From Bradyrhizobium sp. AZCC 2176 (lineage in GTDB: Bacteria; Pseudomonadota; Alphaproteobacteria; Rhizobiales; Xanthobacteraceae), in NCBI RefSeq assembly GCF_036924645.1, contig NZ_JAZHRX010000001.1, positions 4,677,501-4,741,500 on the forward strand: 64,000 bases of DNA. Reading direction: 5' to 3'. Shown one piece after another: positions 7,110 to 16,265 of this stretch (positions within the stretch are counted from its first letter, which is position 1; each line of letters starts with the position of its first letter). The position numbers were made by a program, and so were the translations under genes. The notes below the pieces were generated by a model. The model was not told the origin of the DNA, did not search any database, and worked only from the letters and a program-made list of their open reading frames with translations.

Positions 7110-7508
7110 TTATGCCGTTACCGTCTCGCCGCTCTTGCGCAGGCCGATATACTGCAACTCGGCAAACACGCCGGTCGCAATCGCCTGCGCGACGACGAGG
7201 ACCTGGCCGAGCAGGTTCGGGCTCACCGCGCCGGAGAACAGCAGCGCGATGCTGCCCAGCGTCCATGTGGCGTTGCCCACGATTACGAGCAATACCAGCG
7301 CCTTCGCCGCCGTCGACCGCGTGCCGAGCCAGCCGACCAGCGCGGTATAGGCGATCAGGAACAGGCCGGTCTCCCGCAGCAACGCTTCCGGCAGGTTGAG
7401 GAACGGCGCCAGCATGCCGGCGCCGAGCGTAAGCCCGACGGCCGATACGCCGCTGAAGATAGCGTCGGCGAGGAGGGCGCGGCTCAGGAATGTTGATGGA
7501 CGGATCAT
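7110..7508 (-). CDS. Four-helix membrane protein, unknown function
   Basis: A 132-residue protein, almost wholly hydrophobic, with about four transmembrane segments: residues 10-35, 45-62, 68-92 and 100-122. Loops contain TRSTAAKAL and LQYIGLRKSGE. It looks like the small integral membrane proteins annotated as SPW/DUF-type or DoxX-like; no catalytic residues stand out. It follows a 73-residue gene on the same strand with a gap of about 40 bases, so they may be co-transcribed, divergent from the MmyB-like regulator. Confidence 0.75.
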   Translation of the reverse strand: MIRPSTFLSRALLADAIFSGVSAVGLTLGAGMLAPFLNLPEALLRETGLFLIAYTALVGWLGTRSTAAKALVLLVIVGNATWTLGSIALLFSGAVSPNLLGQVLVVAQAIATGVFAELQYIGLRKSGETVTA

Positions 7509-7550
7509 AACAGTTCTCCTTTGCTTGGGGGACTTTGCGTGAGACAGGGA

Positions 7551-7772
7551 TCAGCGCTGCAGCAGCGACCGGAGTTGACGCATCAGCCGCACCGGACAGA
7601 GCGCCTTGCCGACCTTGTTCTCGATCGTCTGCACCTGCGCGAACACGAAGACGCCGGTGTCGTGCACCAACGGCTGCGGCATGTTCAGCGAACGCGCTAG
7701 TAACCAGGTAGCCAGATTGACCACCCAGGGGACCACGGCGGCGACGAGGCGGAAGAGGGAAAGCATCAGCAT
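7551..7772 (-). CDS. Small hypothetical protein
   Basis: A 73-residue protein MLMLSLFRLVAAVVPWVVNL with a hydrophobic N-terminus, then HDTGVFVFAQVQTIENKVGK and a basic C-terminus VRLMRQLRSLLQR. It is preceded by GGAGATGACCC and is first in a likely two-gene unit with the four-helix membrane protein. It is divergent from an XRE/MmyB-type regulator, which may control it. No family recognised. Confidence 0.65.
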   Translation of the reverse strand: MLMLSLFRLVAAVVPWVVNLATWLLARSLNMPQPLVHDTGVFVFAQVQTIENKVGKALCPVRLMRQLRSLLQR

Positions 7773-7872
7773 GGGTCATCTCCTGTGCCCCCAAAATGAC
7801 CCGGCCCGTGACCCGTTTCGATTACCTCGGACGTAATGGAATGGGTGAAATTCGCATGGTAGGTTTTCCACC

Positions 7873-8697
7873 ATGAACGCACATGCTTCCGCGGCGCGAG
7901 CCGAACGAACCCAGCCCGTCCATATCGGGGATCACCTGCGCGAATGGCGTCAGCGCCGCCATCTGAGCCAGCTCGATCTGGCGGGAGATGCCGAGATATC
8001 TGCCCGTCATCTCAGTTTTGTGGAGACCGGCCGCGCCGCGCCGTCGCGCGAAATGGTGCTGAAGCTCGCTGAGCGATTGGAGGTTCCCTTGCGTGAACGC
8101 AACGTGCTGCTGGTCGCGGCGGGGTTTGCCCCGGCCTTTCCGCAGCGCTCGCTCGACGATCCCGCGCTCAAATCAGCCCGTCAGGCGATCGATCTCGTGC
8201 TCAAGGCCCACGAGCCCAATCCGGCGCTGGCCTATGACCGGCACTGGAATCTGGTGACGGCCAACCGCATGGTGGCGCCGCTGCTCGAAGGCATACCGCC
8301 GCATCTGCTCGGGCAGCCCTTCAACATTTTGCGTCTGGCCTTTCATCCCGAGGGGCTGGCGCCGCACACGGTCAATCTCGCCGAATGGAGCGCGCATCTC
8401 CTGGAGCGGCTGCACCGGCAGTGCGAGGCGACGGCCGATCCCGAACTGCTAAAGCTGTATCAGGAATTGAAAGCCTATCGAATGCCGGCGCGTTCGGGTC
8501 CGGTCTCGGCCGATAATGTCGCGATTCCATTCAAGCTGCGGAGCGCGAGCGGAGAGGTGCTGAGCTTCATCTCGACCACCATGGTATTCGGTACGCCGGT
8601 CGATATCACGCTGCAGGAGCTGGCGCTGGAGACCTTCTTTCCCGCCGACGATCTGACCGCCGAGCGGATGCGGCAGATGGCGGCAAAGCTGCCGTAG
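7873..8697 (+). CDS. XRE-family regulator with MmyB-like ligand domain
   Basis: A 274-residue regulator. Residues 16-75 form a helix-turn-helix of the XRE type (HLREWRQRRHLSQLDLAGDAEISARHLSFVE). The remainder matches the MmyB-like ligand-binding domain: NPALAYDRHWNLVTANRM, FNILRLAFHPEGLAP, then a C-terminal FISTTMVFGTPVDITLQELALETFFPAD. In that family the domain binds a small molecule, often a fatty acid. It is divergent from two small genes at 7110-7772, the likely targets. Confidence 0.9.
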   Translation: MNAHASAARAERTQPVHIGDHLREWRQRRHLSQLDLAGDAEISARHLSFVETGRAAPSREMVLKLAERLEVPLRERNVLLVAAGFAPAFPQRSLDDPALKSARQAIDLVLKAHEPNPALAYDRHWNLVTANRMVAPLLEGIPPHLLGQPFNILRLAFHPEGLAPHTVNLAEWSAHLLERLHRQCEATADPELLKLYQELKAYRMPARSGPVSADNVAIPFKLRSASGEVLSFISTTMVFGTPVDITLQELALETFFPADDLTAERMRQMAAKLP

Positions 8698-8760
8698 GAT
8701 GGGTGGCGCGACTTGTCCGCCGTAGCTAATCAACGAGCGAAGGCGGAAGCGATACCCATC
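8698..8760. repeat. Short inverted repeat after the MmyB-like gene
   Basis: GATGGGT (8698-8704) pairs with ACCCATC (8754-8760). The surrounding TAGGATGGGT...GCGATACCCATC pattern recurs at 43792-43873 near recA, so it belongs to the same dispersed family. It lies between two convergent genes and probably ends transcription. Confidence 0.55.
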
Positions 8761-8841
8761 AATACTGGGTACCGGCTCGCGCAAAGAAAACGCGTCAAAC
8801 AAAAAATGGAGCGCGGTTCTGATGATTAATCAGAACCGTGG

Positions 8842-9294
8842 TCAGTTCGCCTTCTCGATCAGGCTTTCCAGCAGGCGTTTCAATTCAGCCGTGGCCTTGT
8901 CGCCGTAATTCTCGGCGATAAAGGCTTCCTGGCTCAGCGCCAGCGAGTTCAGGCGCTGGGTCAGTGCCTTGCCGCGATCGGAGGAGAACATCAAAACCTT
9001 GCGCCGGTCGTCGGCGTCCTGGACCCGGTAGACGAGCGCATCGGACACCATTCGGTCGACCATCTTGGTCAGGGTCGGGTGATTAAGCAGTACCGCCTCG
9101 GCGAGTTCGCCCATCGAATGGCCCTTGCCATCCGAAAGCACCTTCAGAATACGCCATTGCTCGACCGGCACGCCTTCCTTGCGAAACCGCGCATCGAGCT
9201 GACGATTGATCTCCCGGTTCGCCTGCGCAAGCAGATAAGCCAGATGCTCGGTGATGGGTTTGCTGGGCGATTTGGCCAAGGGTTTGAACTTCAT
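8842..9294 (-). CDS. MarR family regulator of the amide locus
   Basis: A winged-helix regulator of about 150 residues. It shows VPVEQWRILKVLSDGKGHSMGELAEAVLLNHPTLTKMVDRMV and the wing DADDRRKVLMFSSDRGKAL, both classic MarR features. Start is uncertain: ATG 9294 gives the compact protein, ATG 9342 and GTG 9372 give N-terminal extensions with little MarR character. It is divergent from an AmiC-like protein and the amidase/transporter genes, so it is the likely regulator of amide use. A 12-bp palindrome lies in the divergent region. Confidence 0.85.
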   Translation of the reverse strand: MKFKPLAKSPSKPITEHLAYLLAQANREINRQLDARFRKEGVPVEQWRILKVLSDGKGHSMGELAEAVLLNHPTLTKMVDRMVSDALVYRVQDADDRRKVLMFSSDRGKALTQRLNSLALSQEAFIAENYGDKATAELKRLLESLIEKAN

Positions 9295-9350
9295 AACGGG
9301 GGTTGGATGAATATTTAGCGCTCTTGCTTGTTCTATATGCATGGGAATCG

Positions 9351-9362
9351 TTGAATATTCAA
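9351..9362. promoter_or_regulatory. Candidate MarR operator
   Basis: TTGAATATTCAA is a perfect 12-bp palindrome in the AT-rich stretch between the MarR gene and the divergent AmiC-like gene. If the longest MarR start is used it falls inside the coding region, which argues for the shorter start. Confidence 0.45.
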
Positions 9363-9451
9363 TATTTTCCACTAGGATATTTTTTGTTGCCGATCACCTT
9401 GCCGATGGTAGTCTGATCGCGCCGGACTAAAGAAGCTGAAAGGAGAGCGAA

Positions 9452-10630
9452 TTGCTCTCGCTAACGCAATTTGGAAAGTTCGGCGCGCCGTTCATGCCGC
9501 CGGAATGGCTGCTCAGGGGATCCCCGGAGTTCGGTTCGAGAAGCTCCGGGCCATCGCCGCGCCTGTTTCGTGAGCGCCGCGACCGCAGGAAATTGCGCAT
9601 TGCCAATTTTGTCGGACTGTCGGGTCCGTCGGGAATCTGGGGGCCGGCCTCCATCAACAGTACGCTGCTGGGCGTTTCCGAGATCAACCGCCGCGGCGGC
9701 ATTCTGGGCCGTGAGATTGAAGTCGCGTTCCATGACACCGGCGGCGATATCAACGACGTGACGCAGACGGCTTGCGACATTGTCGCGTCCGAAGACGCAG
9801 ACCTCGTGATGGGCTCGCATATCAGCGCGGTCAGGGTGGCGTTGCGCAAGGTCGTCGCCGGACAAATTCCCTACCTTTACACGCCGGTATATGAGGGCGG
9901 CGAGCGAACGCCCGGCGTCATGGCCATCGGCGAGACGCCGCGCGCGCAATGGCGCCCGGCCATCGAGTGGCTCGCCAACACCAGGCACGCGTCGAACTGG
10001 TATCTGATCGGCAGCGACTATGTCTGGCCATGGCTCTCGCACAAGGCGATCAAGAAATACATCGCGGATGCCGGCGGGCGTGTCGTCGGCGAAGAATTCG
10101 TGCCCATCGGCGAGCACAGTCACAGCGCCCAGCTCGCGCGGATCCAGGCCGCCAAGCCCGATGTGGTTCTGATCACGTTGATCGGCGCCGACAGCGTCGT
10201 CTTCAACCGTACCTTTGGCGAGCAGGGGCTCGGCTCCCGAATGCTCCGTCTGGCCGGCGCGATGGACGAGACCGTGCTGCTCGGGATCGGCGCTGACAAT
10301 ACCGAAAACCTGTTCTGCGCGTCCGGCTATTTCATTGACACGGCCTCCCGCGACAACGATGCCTTCCGCAGCCAATACGAGGCGTCGTTCGGTCGCCACG
10401 CACCGCCGCTCGGCTCAATCGCACAATCGAACTACGAAGGGCTGCGGTTTCTGGAAACGATCGCGTCGCGCGCAGGATCGCTGGCAAGGAAGCCGCTACT
10501 CTCGGCTGCCGCGAATGTGGACTATCAGGGCGCGCGAGGCACCATTGGCATCCGGCGCGGCAGTGCCAGCATGCCGATCTATCTTGCGGCGGCCAACGGG
10601 CTCGACTTTCGTTTGATCAAACAATTCTGA
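9452..10630 (+). CDS. AmiC-like periplasmic-binding-fold protein without signal peptide
   Basis: A 392-residue type I periplasmic binding fold (branched-chain amino acid/amide class): RIANFVGLSGPSGIWGPASI, INRRGGILGREIEV, DADLVMGSHISAVRVALRKV, LYTPVYEGGERTPGV. The N-terminus has no signal peptide; it is polar and basic (PSPRLFRERRDRRK). Cytoplasmic members of this fold, such as Pseudomonas AmiC, sense amides and control amidase expression. A TTG start at 9452 is chosen because AGGAG lies 6 bases before it; ATG 9494 is the alternative. It stands between the MarR gene and the amidase, so a sensor role is more likely than transport. Confidence 0.8.
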   Translation: MLSLTQFGKFGAPFMPPEWLLRGSPEFGSRSSGPSPRLFRERRDRRKLRIANFVGLSGPSGIWGPASINSTLLGVSEINRRGGILGREIEVAFHDTGGDINDVTQTACDIVASEDADLVMGSHISAVRVALRKVVAGQIPYLYTPVYEGGERTPGVMAIGETPRAQWRPAIEWLANTRHASNWYLIGSDYVWPWLSHKAIKKYIADAGGRVVGEEFVPIGEHSHSAQLARIQAAKPDVVLITLIGADSVVFNRTFGEQGLGSRMLRLAGAMDETVLLGIGADNTENLFCASGYFIDTASRDNDAFRSQYEASFGRHAPPLGSIAQSNYEGLRFLETIASRAGSLARKPLLSAAANVDYQGARGTIGIRRGSASMPIYLAAANGLDFRLIKQF

Positions 10631-10776
10631 CGGCCGCACGTATCGCTTCAGCAAAAGGAAGGTTGCGAAATAATACTTGAAAAGGAAAACATTTCCGTTT
10701 CTAGTGATGTGAACGGGACCGGCCTTTCATCCGGCAACTTGCCCACAAGCATTCAGAAGAAACAGGAGAAACCATC

Positions 10777-12291
10777 GTGACAGTAGCGCTTCCAACCCCC
10801 GATCAACTGCGCGCGGTGGCCGACCAATGCGGCCTGGCATTGACCGACGAGGATGTCGTCTCGTTCCGCGGATTGATGCAGGGCTCCGTCGATGCCTATA
10901 ACGCCGTGGCTGCGATGCCCGACGAAGTCCCGATCGTCAAATACCCGCGGACGCCGGGCTATCGGCCTGGCCCGGAGGAAAATCCGCGCAACGCCTGGTA
11001 CCGCAAATCGACCGTCAAGGGTTCCGCGAGCGGCAAGCTGAAAGGCAAGGTCGTGGCGCTGAAGGACAACATCATGCTGGCCGGGGTGCCGATGATGAAC
11101 GGCTCCGCGACGCTCGAAGGCTACGTGCCGGATTTCGACGCCACCATCGTCACACGCATGCTCGATGCCGGCGCCGAGATTGCCGGCAAGACCCATTGCG
11201 AGTCGTTTTGCATATCCGGCGGTAGCCACACCAATTCGACCGGGCCCGTCCACAATCCCCACAAGATGGGTTACTCCGCCGGTGGATCGTCCTCGGGGAG
11301 TGCGGTCGTTGTCGCTCTCGGCGAGGTCGATATGGCGATCGGTGGCGACCAGGGCGGATCGATCCGGATGCCGTCCTCGTTCAGCGGCACCTACGGCATG
11401 AAGCCGACCTGGGGACTGGTGCCCTATACCGGCGTCATGCCGATCGAAATCTTCGTCGATCATACCGGGCCGATGACCGCGAGCGTTGCCGACAACGCCC
11501 TGCTGCTCGAAGTGCTCGCCGGGGACGACGGCTATGATCCGCGGATCAAGGCACCCACGGTGCAGGAATATACCAAGGCGCTTGGCGGCGGCGTCAAGGG
11601 CATGAAAATCGCCATCGTCAAGGAAGGTTTTGAGCAGGTTGGCGCCGAACCCGCTGTCAACGAAAGCGTGCGGGAAGCGGCAAAGCGACTCGCGAGCCTC
11701 GGCGCCACCGTCGAGGAAGTCTCGATCCCGATGCACATGGTGGGACCGGCAATCTGGACACCGATCGGAGCGGAGGGCATCGCGCAGACCATGATGTTTG
11801 GCGACGGCTATGGTCTCAGCCGTTCGGACCTCTACTCGACGTCGCTGATGGATTTTCACCGCGGGTGGCGCGGGCAGGCGGACTCGCTCTCGGAAACGAC
11901 AAAACTTTTTCTGATGCTTGGCGTCTACATCAACAATAATTTCGGTCCGCGTTACTACGGGAAGGCCGTTAACATCTCCCGTCGCCTGACTGCGGCCTAT
12001 GACAAGGTGCTGGAGAGCTATGATCTGCTCCTGATGCCGACCACGCCGATGAAGGCGACGCCGTTGCCTGCGCCGGGCGCTCCCCGCGAGGAGGTGTGCG
12101 CGCGGGCGTTCGAGATGATCACCAACACCGCGCCGTTCGACATCACGCACCACCCGGCGATGTCGCTGCCGTGCGGCATGGCGGACGGACTTCCCGTCGG
12201 CCTGATGCTGGTCGGCCGGCATTTCGATGAAATGACCATCTATCGCGCGGCACATGCCTTCGAGCAGTCCGGCGACTGGAAGAAAATGTAG
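10777..12291 (+). CDS. Amidase (amidase-signature family)
   Basis: A 504-residue amidase-signature enzyme that hydrolyses carboxamides to acid and ammonia. The Ser-cisSer-Lys triad is intact: Lys96 in VALKDN, Ser171 in GGSSSG and nucleophile Ser195 in GGDQGGSIRMPSS. These three residue numbers are the same as in the Rhodococcus rhodochrous J1 amidase, as I recall them, so it is close to nitrile-linked amidases. The GTG start is preceded by AGGAGAAACCATC. It is followed after 49 bases by the permease of an amide/branched-chain ABC transporter, so uptake and hydrolysis are coupled. No nitrile hydratase gene is seen here. Confidence 0.92.
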   Translation: MTVALPTPDQLRAVADQCGLALTDEDVVSFRGLMQGSVDAYNAVAAMPDEVPIVKYPRTPGYRPGPEENPRNAWYRKSTVKGSASGKLKGKVVALKDNIMLAGVPMMNGSATLEGYVPDFDATIVTRMLDAGAEIAGKTHCESFCISGGSHTNSTGPVHNPHKMGYSAGGSSSGSAVVVALGEVDMAIGGDQGGSIRMPSSFSGTYGMKPTWGLVPYTGVMPIEIFVDHTGPMTASVADNALLLEVLAGDDGYDPRIKAPTVQEYTKALGGGVKGMKIAIVKEGFEQVGAEPAVNESVREAAKRLASLGATVEEVSIPMHMVGPAIWTPIGAEGIAQTMMFGDGYGLSRSDLYSTSLMDFHRGWRGQADSLSETTKLFLMLGVYINNNFGPRYYGKAVNISRRLTAAYDKVLESYDLLLMPTTPMKATPLPAPGAPREEVCARAFEMITNTAPFDITHHPAMSLPCGMADGLPVGLMLVGRHFDEMTIYRAAHAFEQSGDWKKM

Positions 12292-12340
12292 GCAGCCGAA
12301 CGCCGCAGGGGACTGGTGACAAGGGTGCTGGTGATGCCAC

Positions 12341-13198
12341 ATGGATAATCTGTTCGTCGCACTGTTCGAGATCCTGAGTTTCGGCGCGATCGTCGTCCTG
12401 GTCGTGCTGGGGCTCGGGATTATCGCCAGCATGATGGGTATCTTCAATTTCGCCCAGGGCGAGTTCGTCCTGCTTGGCGCCTATGTCACCTATATCGTCT
12501 ACAGCGCGGGCCTGCCGGTCTGGCTTGGAATGCTGGCTGCGCCCTTTGTCGTCGGCGCTCTGGGGTTTGTCCTGGAGCGGAGCATCGTCCGGCGATTTTA
12601 CGCCGCACCCGTCGTGGCGATGCTCGGTACCTACGCACTCGGGCTCATCATCCGCGAGATCGTCCGCGGTTTGATCGGCGGGTTGTACCTGTCGGTCCCG
12701 GAGCCGCTCGGCGGTTCGGTCAGTATCGGAACCATGCATTTTTCCACCTGGCGGCTTGTCATCATTCTCATTACCGCACTCGTGATGATCGGCAGCTATC
12801 TGCTGCTGGCGCGCACTGCCTTCGGGTTGCGAATTCGGGCGTCGCTGGAAAATCCTGCGCTCGCCCGCGCATCCGGCATTTCGACCAACGCGATCTATGG
12901 CGCGACGTTTGCGTTCGGCGCCGCACTCGCAGGCCTTGCGGGTGCGCTGATCGTGCCGGTGTTCTCGCTATTTGCCGATCTCGGCCTGCGCTTCCTGATT
13001 CAGGGGTTCGTCGCCGTCATGGTCGGCGGGGTCGGCTCGTTCGCAGGGCCGGTGGCGGGCGCCGGTGTGATCGGAACGCTCGCCGCAGCGCTGCCATGGA
13101 TCATTCCGCCTGTGATCGCCGACGTCCTCGTGTTCGTTCTCGCCATCATCTTCATCAAGTTTAGGCCGCAAGGCCTGATTTCAACAAAGGGGATTTAG
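12341..13198 (+). CDS. ABC transporter permease, LivH/UrtB type
   Basis: A 285-residue inner-membrane permease of the branched-chain amino acid/urea/amide class with about eight helices. Family marks are GIFNFAQGEFVLLGAYVTY near the N-terminus, the EAA-like cytoplasmic loop RIRASLENPALARASGIST, and the C-terminal VGGVGSFAGPVAGA and FRPQGL. It forms the channel with the LivM-type permease at 14495. It sits between the amidase and the binding protein with only a 3-base gap to the latter, so all belong to one operon. Confidence 0.93.
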   Translation: MDNLFVALFEILSFGAIVVLVVLGLGIIASMMGIFNFAQGEFVLLGAYVTYIVYSAGLPVWLGMLAAPFVVGALGFVLERSIVRRFYAAPVVAMLGTYALGLIIREIVRGLIGGLYLSVPEPLGGSVSIGTMHFSTWRLVIILITALVMIGSYLLLARTAFGLRIRASLENPALARASGISTNAIYGATFAFGAALAGLAGALIVPVFSLFADLGLRFLIQGFVAVMVGGVGSFAGPVAGAGVIGTLAAALPWIIPPVIADVLVFVLAIIFIKFRPQGLISTKGI

Positions 13199-13201
13199 TA
13201 C

Positions 13202-14422
13202 ATGTTCAACGACCGCAGCCATCTCAGTCGCCGGCGATTTCTCTCCAACCTCGCTTTTGCCAGTACCGCCATTGCCACAGGCGTCGGCAGTTGGGTCGTC
13301 CGCCCCGACTGGGCGAACGCGGCTTCGGATCCGATCAAGGTTGGCATCGCGACCGACTTGACCGGTCCGATCGGCTACGCCGGCAATGCGGACGCGAATG
13401 TCGCGAAAATGGTGATCAAGGAGATCAACGACGCCGGTGGACTGCTTGGTCGGCCGCTGGAACTGTTCATTGAGGACACCGCGTCGAATGAATCCGTCGC
13501 CGTCGGCAACGTCCGCAAGCTGATTCAGCGCGACAAGGTCGATCTGGTGTTGGGAGGTATCACCAGTTCGATGCGCAACGCCATCAAGGACGTGATCGTC
13601 GCGCGCGGCAAGACGCTCTACATTTATCCGCAGCTATACGAGGGCAAGGAATGCACGCCCTACCTGTTCTGCACCGGCCCGACGCCAGCGCAGCAGTGCG
13701 ACGAATTCATTCCCTGGCTGATCAAGAACGGCGGCAAGAGGTTCGCGCTGCCGAGCGCCAACTATGTATGGCCGCACACCCTCAACGTCTATGCACGCAA
13801 GGTGATCGAGGCCAATGGCGGCGAAGTCATCTTCGAGGAATACTACCCGCTCGACCAGATCGATTTCAGTGCCACTGTAAACCGGGTCATTTCCAACAAG
13901 GTCGATGTGGTGTTCAACACCGTAATCCCGCCGGGGGTAGGGCCGTTCTTCAAGCAGCTTTACGAGGCGGGATTTCTGAAGAATGGCGGCCGGCTGTCGT
14001 GCGTCTACTACGACGAGAACACGCTCAACATCAACCAGGCCGCCGAGATCGAAGGCCTTGCGAGTTGCCTCGATTATTTCAAGGCGCTGACGCCGGAAGA
14101 TCCGTTCAGCGCCAAGCTTCAGGCAACCTATGAAAAGCAATTCCCGGGCACATTCCTGTTTGCCGCGGGAAGTGCCGCGACCGGGACCTATCGTGGCCTC
14201 AAACTATGGGAAGCAGCCGTCAAGGAAGCCGGCAAGGTCGATCGCGACGCGGTTGCGGCTGCGCTGGACCATGCAAAGATCGCCGAAGGTCCCGGCGGGC
14301 CTGCGGAAATGGTTCCCGGCAAACGGCATTGCAAGATGAAGATGTATACGGCGGTTGCCAAGGGCGGCAATTATGAGATCGTTGCGCGCAGCGCCGGCCT
14401 CGTCGATCCCAAAGAATGCTAA
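13202..14422 (+). CDS. Amide/urea-type substrate-binding protein with Tat signal
   Basis: A 406-residue periplasmic binding protein. The N-terminus SRRRFLSNLAFASTAIATGV is a twin-arginine signal, so it is exported folded. The mature domain is type I: IKVGIATDLTGPIGYAGN, EINDAGGLLGRPLELFIED, VDLVLGGITSSMRNAIKDV. It is related to UrtA/FmdD-like binding proteins for urea and short amides. It is paralogous to the signal-less AmiC-like protein at 9452, which supports a division into transporter component and sensor. It lies inside the transporter operon. Confidence 0.92.
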   Translation: MFNDRSHLSRRRFLSNLAFASTAIATGVGSWVVRPDWANAASDPIKVGIATDLTGPIGYAGNADANVAKMVIKEINDAGGLLGRPLELFIEDTASNESVAVGNVRKLIQRDKVDLVLGGITSSMRNAIKDVIVARGKTLYIYPQLYEGKECTPYLFCTGPTPAQQCDEFIPWLIKNGGKRFALPSANYVWPHTLNVYARKVIEANGGEVIFEEYYPLDQIDFSATVNRVISNKVDVVFNTVIPPGVGPFFKQLYEAGFLKNGGRLSCVYYDENTLNINQAAEIEGLASCLDYFKALTPEDPFSAKLQATYEKQFPGTFLFAAGSAATGTYRGLKLWEAAVKEAGKVDRDAVAAALDHAKIAEGPGGPAEMVPGKRHCKMKMYTAVAKGGNYEIVARSAGLVDPKEC

Positions 14423-14494
14423 CGCAATGCTGAGCGTCCTGCAGCGGCGGCAACCTGCCGCTGCGAACCCTGGAGCGGATTTACTGGCAATTTG

Positions 14495-15544
14495 ATGACA
14501 GAAACGACACAGACGACCGCCTTGAGGATTCCGCTTCGCGTGAGCCGCTCGCGCCAATTGCAAGTGCTGCCGATCATCGAAATCGTGGTGCTGGTGATCG
14601 GTGCGTTGCTGCCGCTCGTCCTCAAAGACTACCTGACGGTCTATGCGACCCGGGTCCTGATCCTGTGCCTGTTTGCGCTCTCGTTCGATCTGGTGTGGGG
14701 ATATGCCGGGATCATGAGTTTCGGGCAGGCCGTGTTCTTTGGCACCGCCGGATATGGCGTTGCGCTGCTTGCCCGCGATCTCGGCGTGACCTCGATCCTG
14801 CTCGTATTGCCGGCCGGTCTGCTGATCGGGCTGGCATTCGCGCTGCTGCTTGGCGGCTTTCTTCTGCTCGGCCGCCATCCGTCCAGCGTGATTTTTGTTT
14901 CGCTGGGCACGCTCACCGGCTCATACGCGGCGGATCGCGTGGCGCGGGGCTGGTATTATCTGGGAGGCCAGAACGGCATTCCATCAATCCCGCCGATGTC
15001 GCTCGGCAGCTACGATATCACCGAGGGGCCGGTCTATTATTATCTGGCGCTCGGCATTCTCGTGCTGGTCTATCTCCTGTGTCGCTTTCTGGTGCGATCG
15101 CAGTTCGGGCTTGCGTTGGCAGGCCTGCGCGAGAACGAGCAGCGGATCGCCTTCTTCGGCTATCAGGTGCAACGCCTCAAGGCGATCATCTTCTCCTTCG
15201 CCGGCGCCATCGCAGGGCTAGCAGGCAGCCTTTATGCCTTTCATGAAGGTTTTGTCTGGCCCAACATGCTGGGCGTGGTGATGTCGACGCAGGTGGTCCT
15301 CTACGTGTTGTTCGGCGGCTCCGGCACGCTGATCGGAGCCGTGATCGGAACGGTCGCGATCGAGGCGGTCAGTTTCTGGCTATCGAACAGCTATCAGGAC
15401 ATCTGGCCGATCATCCTCGGCGCATTGTTGCTGCTTGTCATCCTGTTTCGCCCCGCCGGCCTGATCAGCCTGATCCTCAGCGAGCGCGAGCGTGTCGGAA
15501 ATTTCGGCCGGCCGCCCGGGAAGGGTGATCATGGCTCTTCTTGA
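14495..15544 (+). CDS. ABC transporter permease, LivM/UrtC type
   Basis: A 349-residue permease with about ten helices. Family motifs are LSFDLVWGYAGIMSFGQAVFF, the cytoplasmic loop LALAGLRENEQRIAFFGYQV, GAIAGLAGSLYAFHEGFV and YVLFGGSGTLIGAVIGT. It pairs with the LivH-type permease. ATG 14495 is preferred over the TTG one codon earlier. The gene ends 14 bases inside the first ATPase gene, showing translational coupling. Confidence 0.92.
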   Translation: MTETTQTTALRIPLRVSRSRQLQVLPIIEIVVLVIGALLPLVLKDYLTVYATRVLILCLFALSFDLVWGYAGIMSFGQAVFFGTAGYGVALLARDLGVTSILLVLPAGLLIGLAFALLLGGFLLLGRHPSSVIFVSLGTLTGSYAADRVARGWYYLGGQNGIPSIPPMSLGSYDITEGPVYYYLALGILVLVYLLCRFLVRSQFGLALAGLRENEQRIAFFGYQVQRLKAIIFSFAGAIAGLAGSLYAFHEGFVWPNMLGVVMSTQVVLYVLFGGSGTLIGAVIGTVAIEAVSFWLSNSYQDIWPIILGALLLLVILFRPAGLISLILSERERVGNFGRPPGKGDHGSS

Positions 15545-16265
15545 GGCGCGAGGCCTAATCAAGGTATTCGGCAAGCTGACAGCCCTGAACGGTGCCGATC
15601 TCACGGTCGCGGAGAGCGAATTCCACGGCTTGATCGGGCCCAACGGCTCGGGCAAGAGCACGCTGATGAAATGCGTCGCCGGTGCGGAAATCCCGACATC
15701 AGGCACGGTGACGTTTGGCGGCCGCGATATCTCGCAAGCTTCTCCTGCCGAGCGGGCGCGGGCCGGCATGAGCCTCAAGTTCCAGATCACCAGCGTGCTG
15801 CCGGCATTGACGTTGTACGACAACATTTTGCTGGCGCTGCAGGCTCAGACGTCGCTCCCCCGGCTGGTGTTCTCGCGCTCCCGCGGGATCCTGCACGACC
15901 GCGCCATGGCCATGCTCGAGCAATTCCGTCTGGTGGACCGGGCGGCGGATCCAGCCTCCACACTCTCCCACGGCCAGCAGCAATGGCTTGAAATCGCGAT
16001 GGCGCTGGCGCCCGAGCCAAGGCTCCTGCTGCTGGACGAACCGACCGGCGGCATGAGCCTCGAGGAACGGCGGGTTACCGGTGAATTGCTGCAGCCGATC
16101 AAGCAGCGCTGCTCCCTCGTCATCGTCGAGCACGACCTCGACTTCATCCGCGATATCTGCGACCGGCTGACCGTACTCGATCAGGGAAGCGTACTCGATA
16201 CCGGTTCGGTGCAGCACATTCAGTCGAGTGCCCGGGTTCAGGAGGTCTATCTCCGCCGTGCCTAA
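15531..16265 (+). CDS. ABC transporter ATPase, LivG/UrtD type
   Basis: A 244-residue ATPase. Walker A is GPNGSGKST (36-44), the Q-loop region is SLKFQITSVLPALT, the signature is LSHGQQQWLEIAMAL and Walker B is LLLLDEPTGGMS. The C-terminal extension typical of LivG is present. ATG 15531 lies within the end of the upstream permease gene. It energises amide uptake together with the LivF-type ATPase. Confidence 0.93.
   Translation: MALLEARGLIKVFGKLTALNGADLTVAESEFHGLIGPNGSGKSTLMKCVAGAEIPTSGTVTFGGRDISQASPAERARAGMSLKFQITSVLPALTLYDNILLALQAQTSLPRLVFSRSRGILHDRAMAMLEQFRLVDRAADPASTLSHGQQQWLEIAMALAPEPRLLLLDEPTGGMSLEERRVTGELLQPIKQRCSLVIVEHDLDFIRDICDRLTVLDQGSVLDTGSVQHIQSSARVQEVYLRRA

Noticed and set aside
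10753..12447. 564-codon open frame opposite to the amidase
   Set aside because: Shadow of the amidase gene, whose triad and length are exact.
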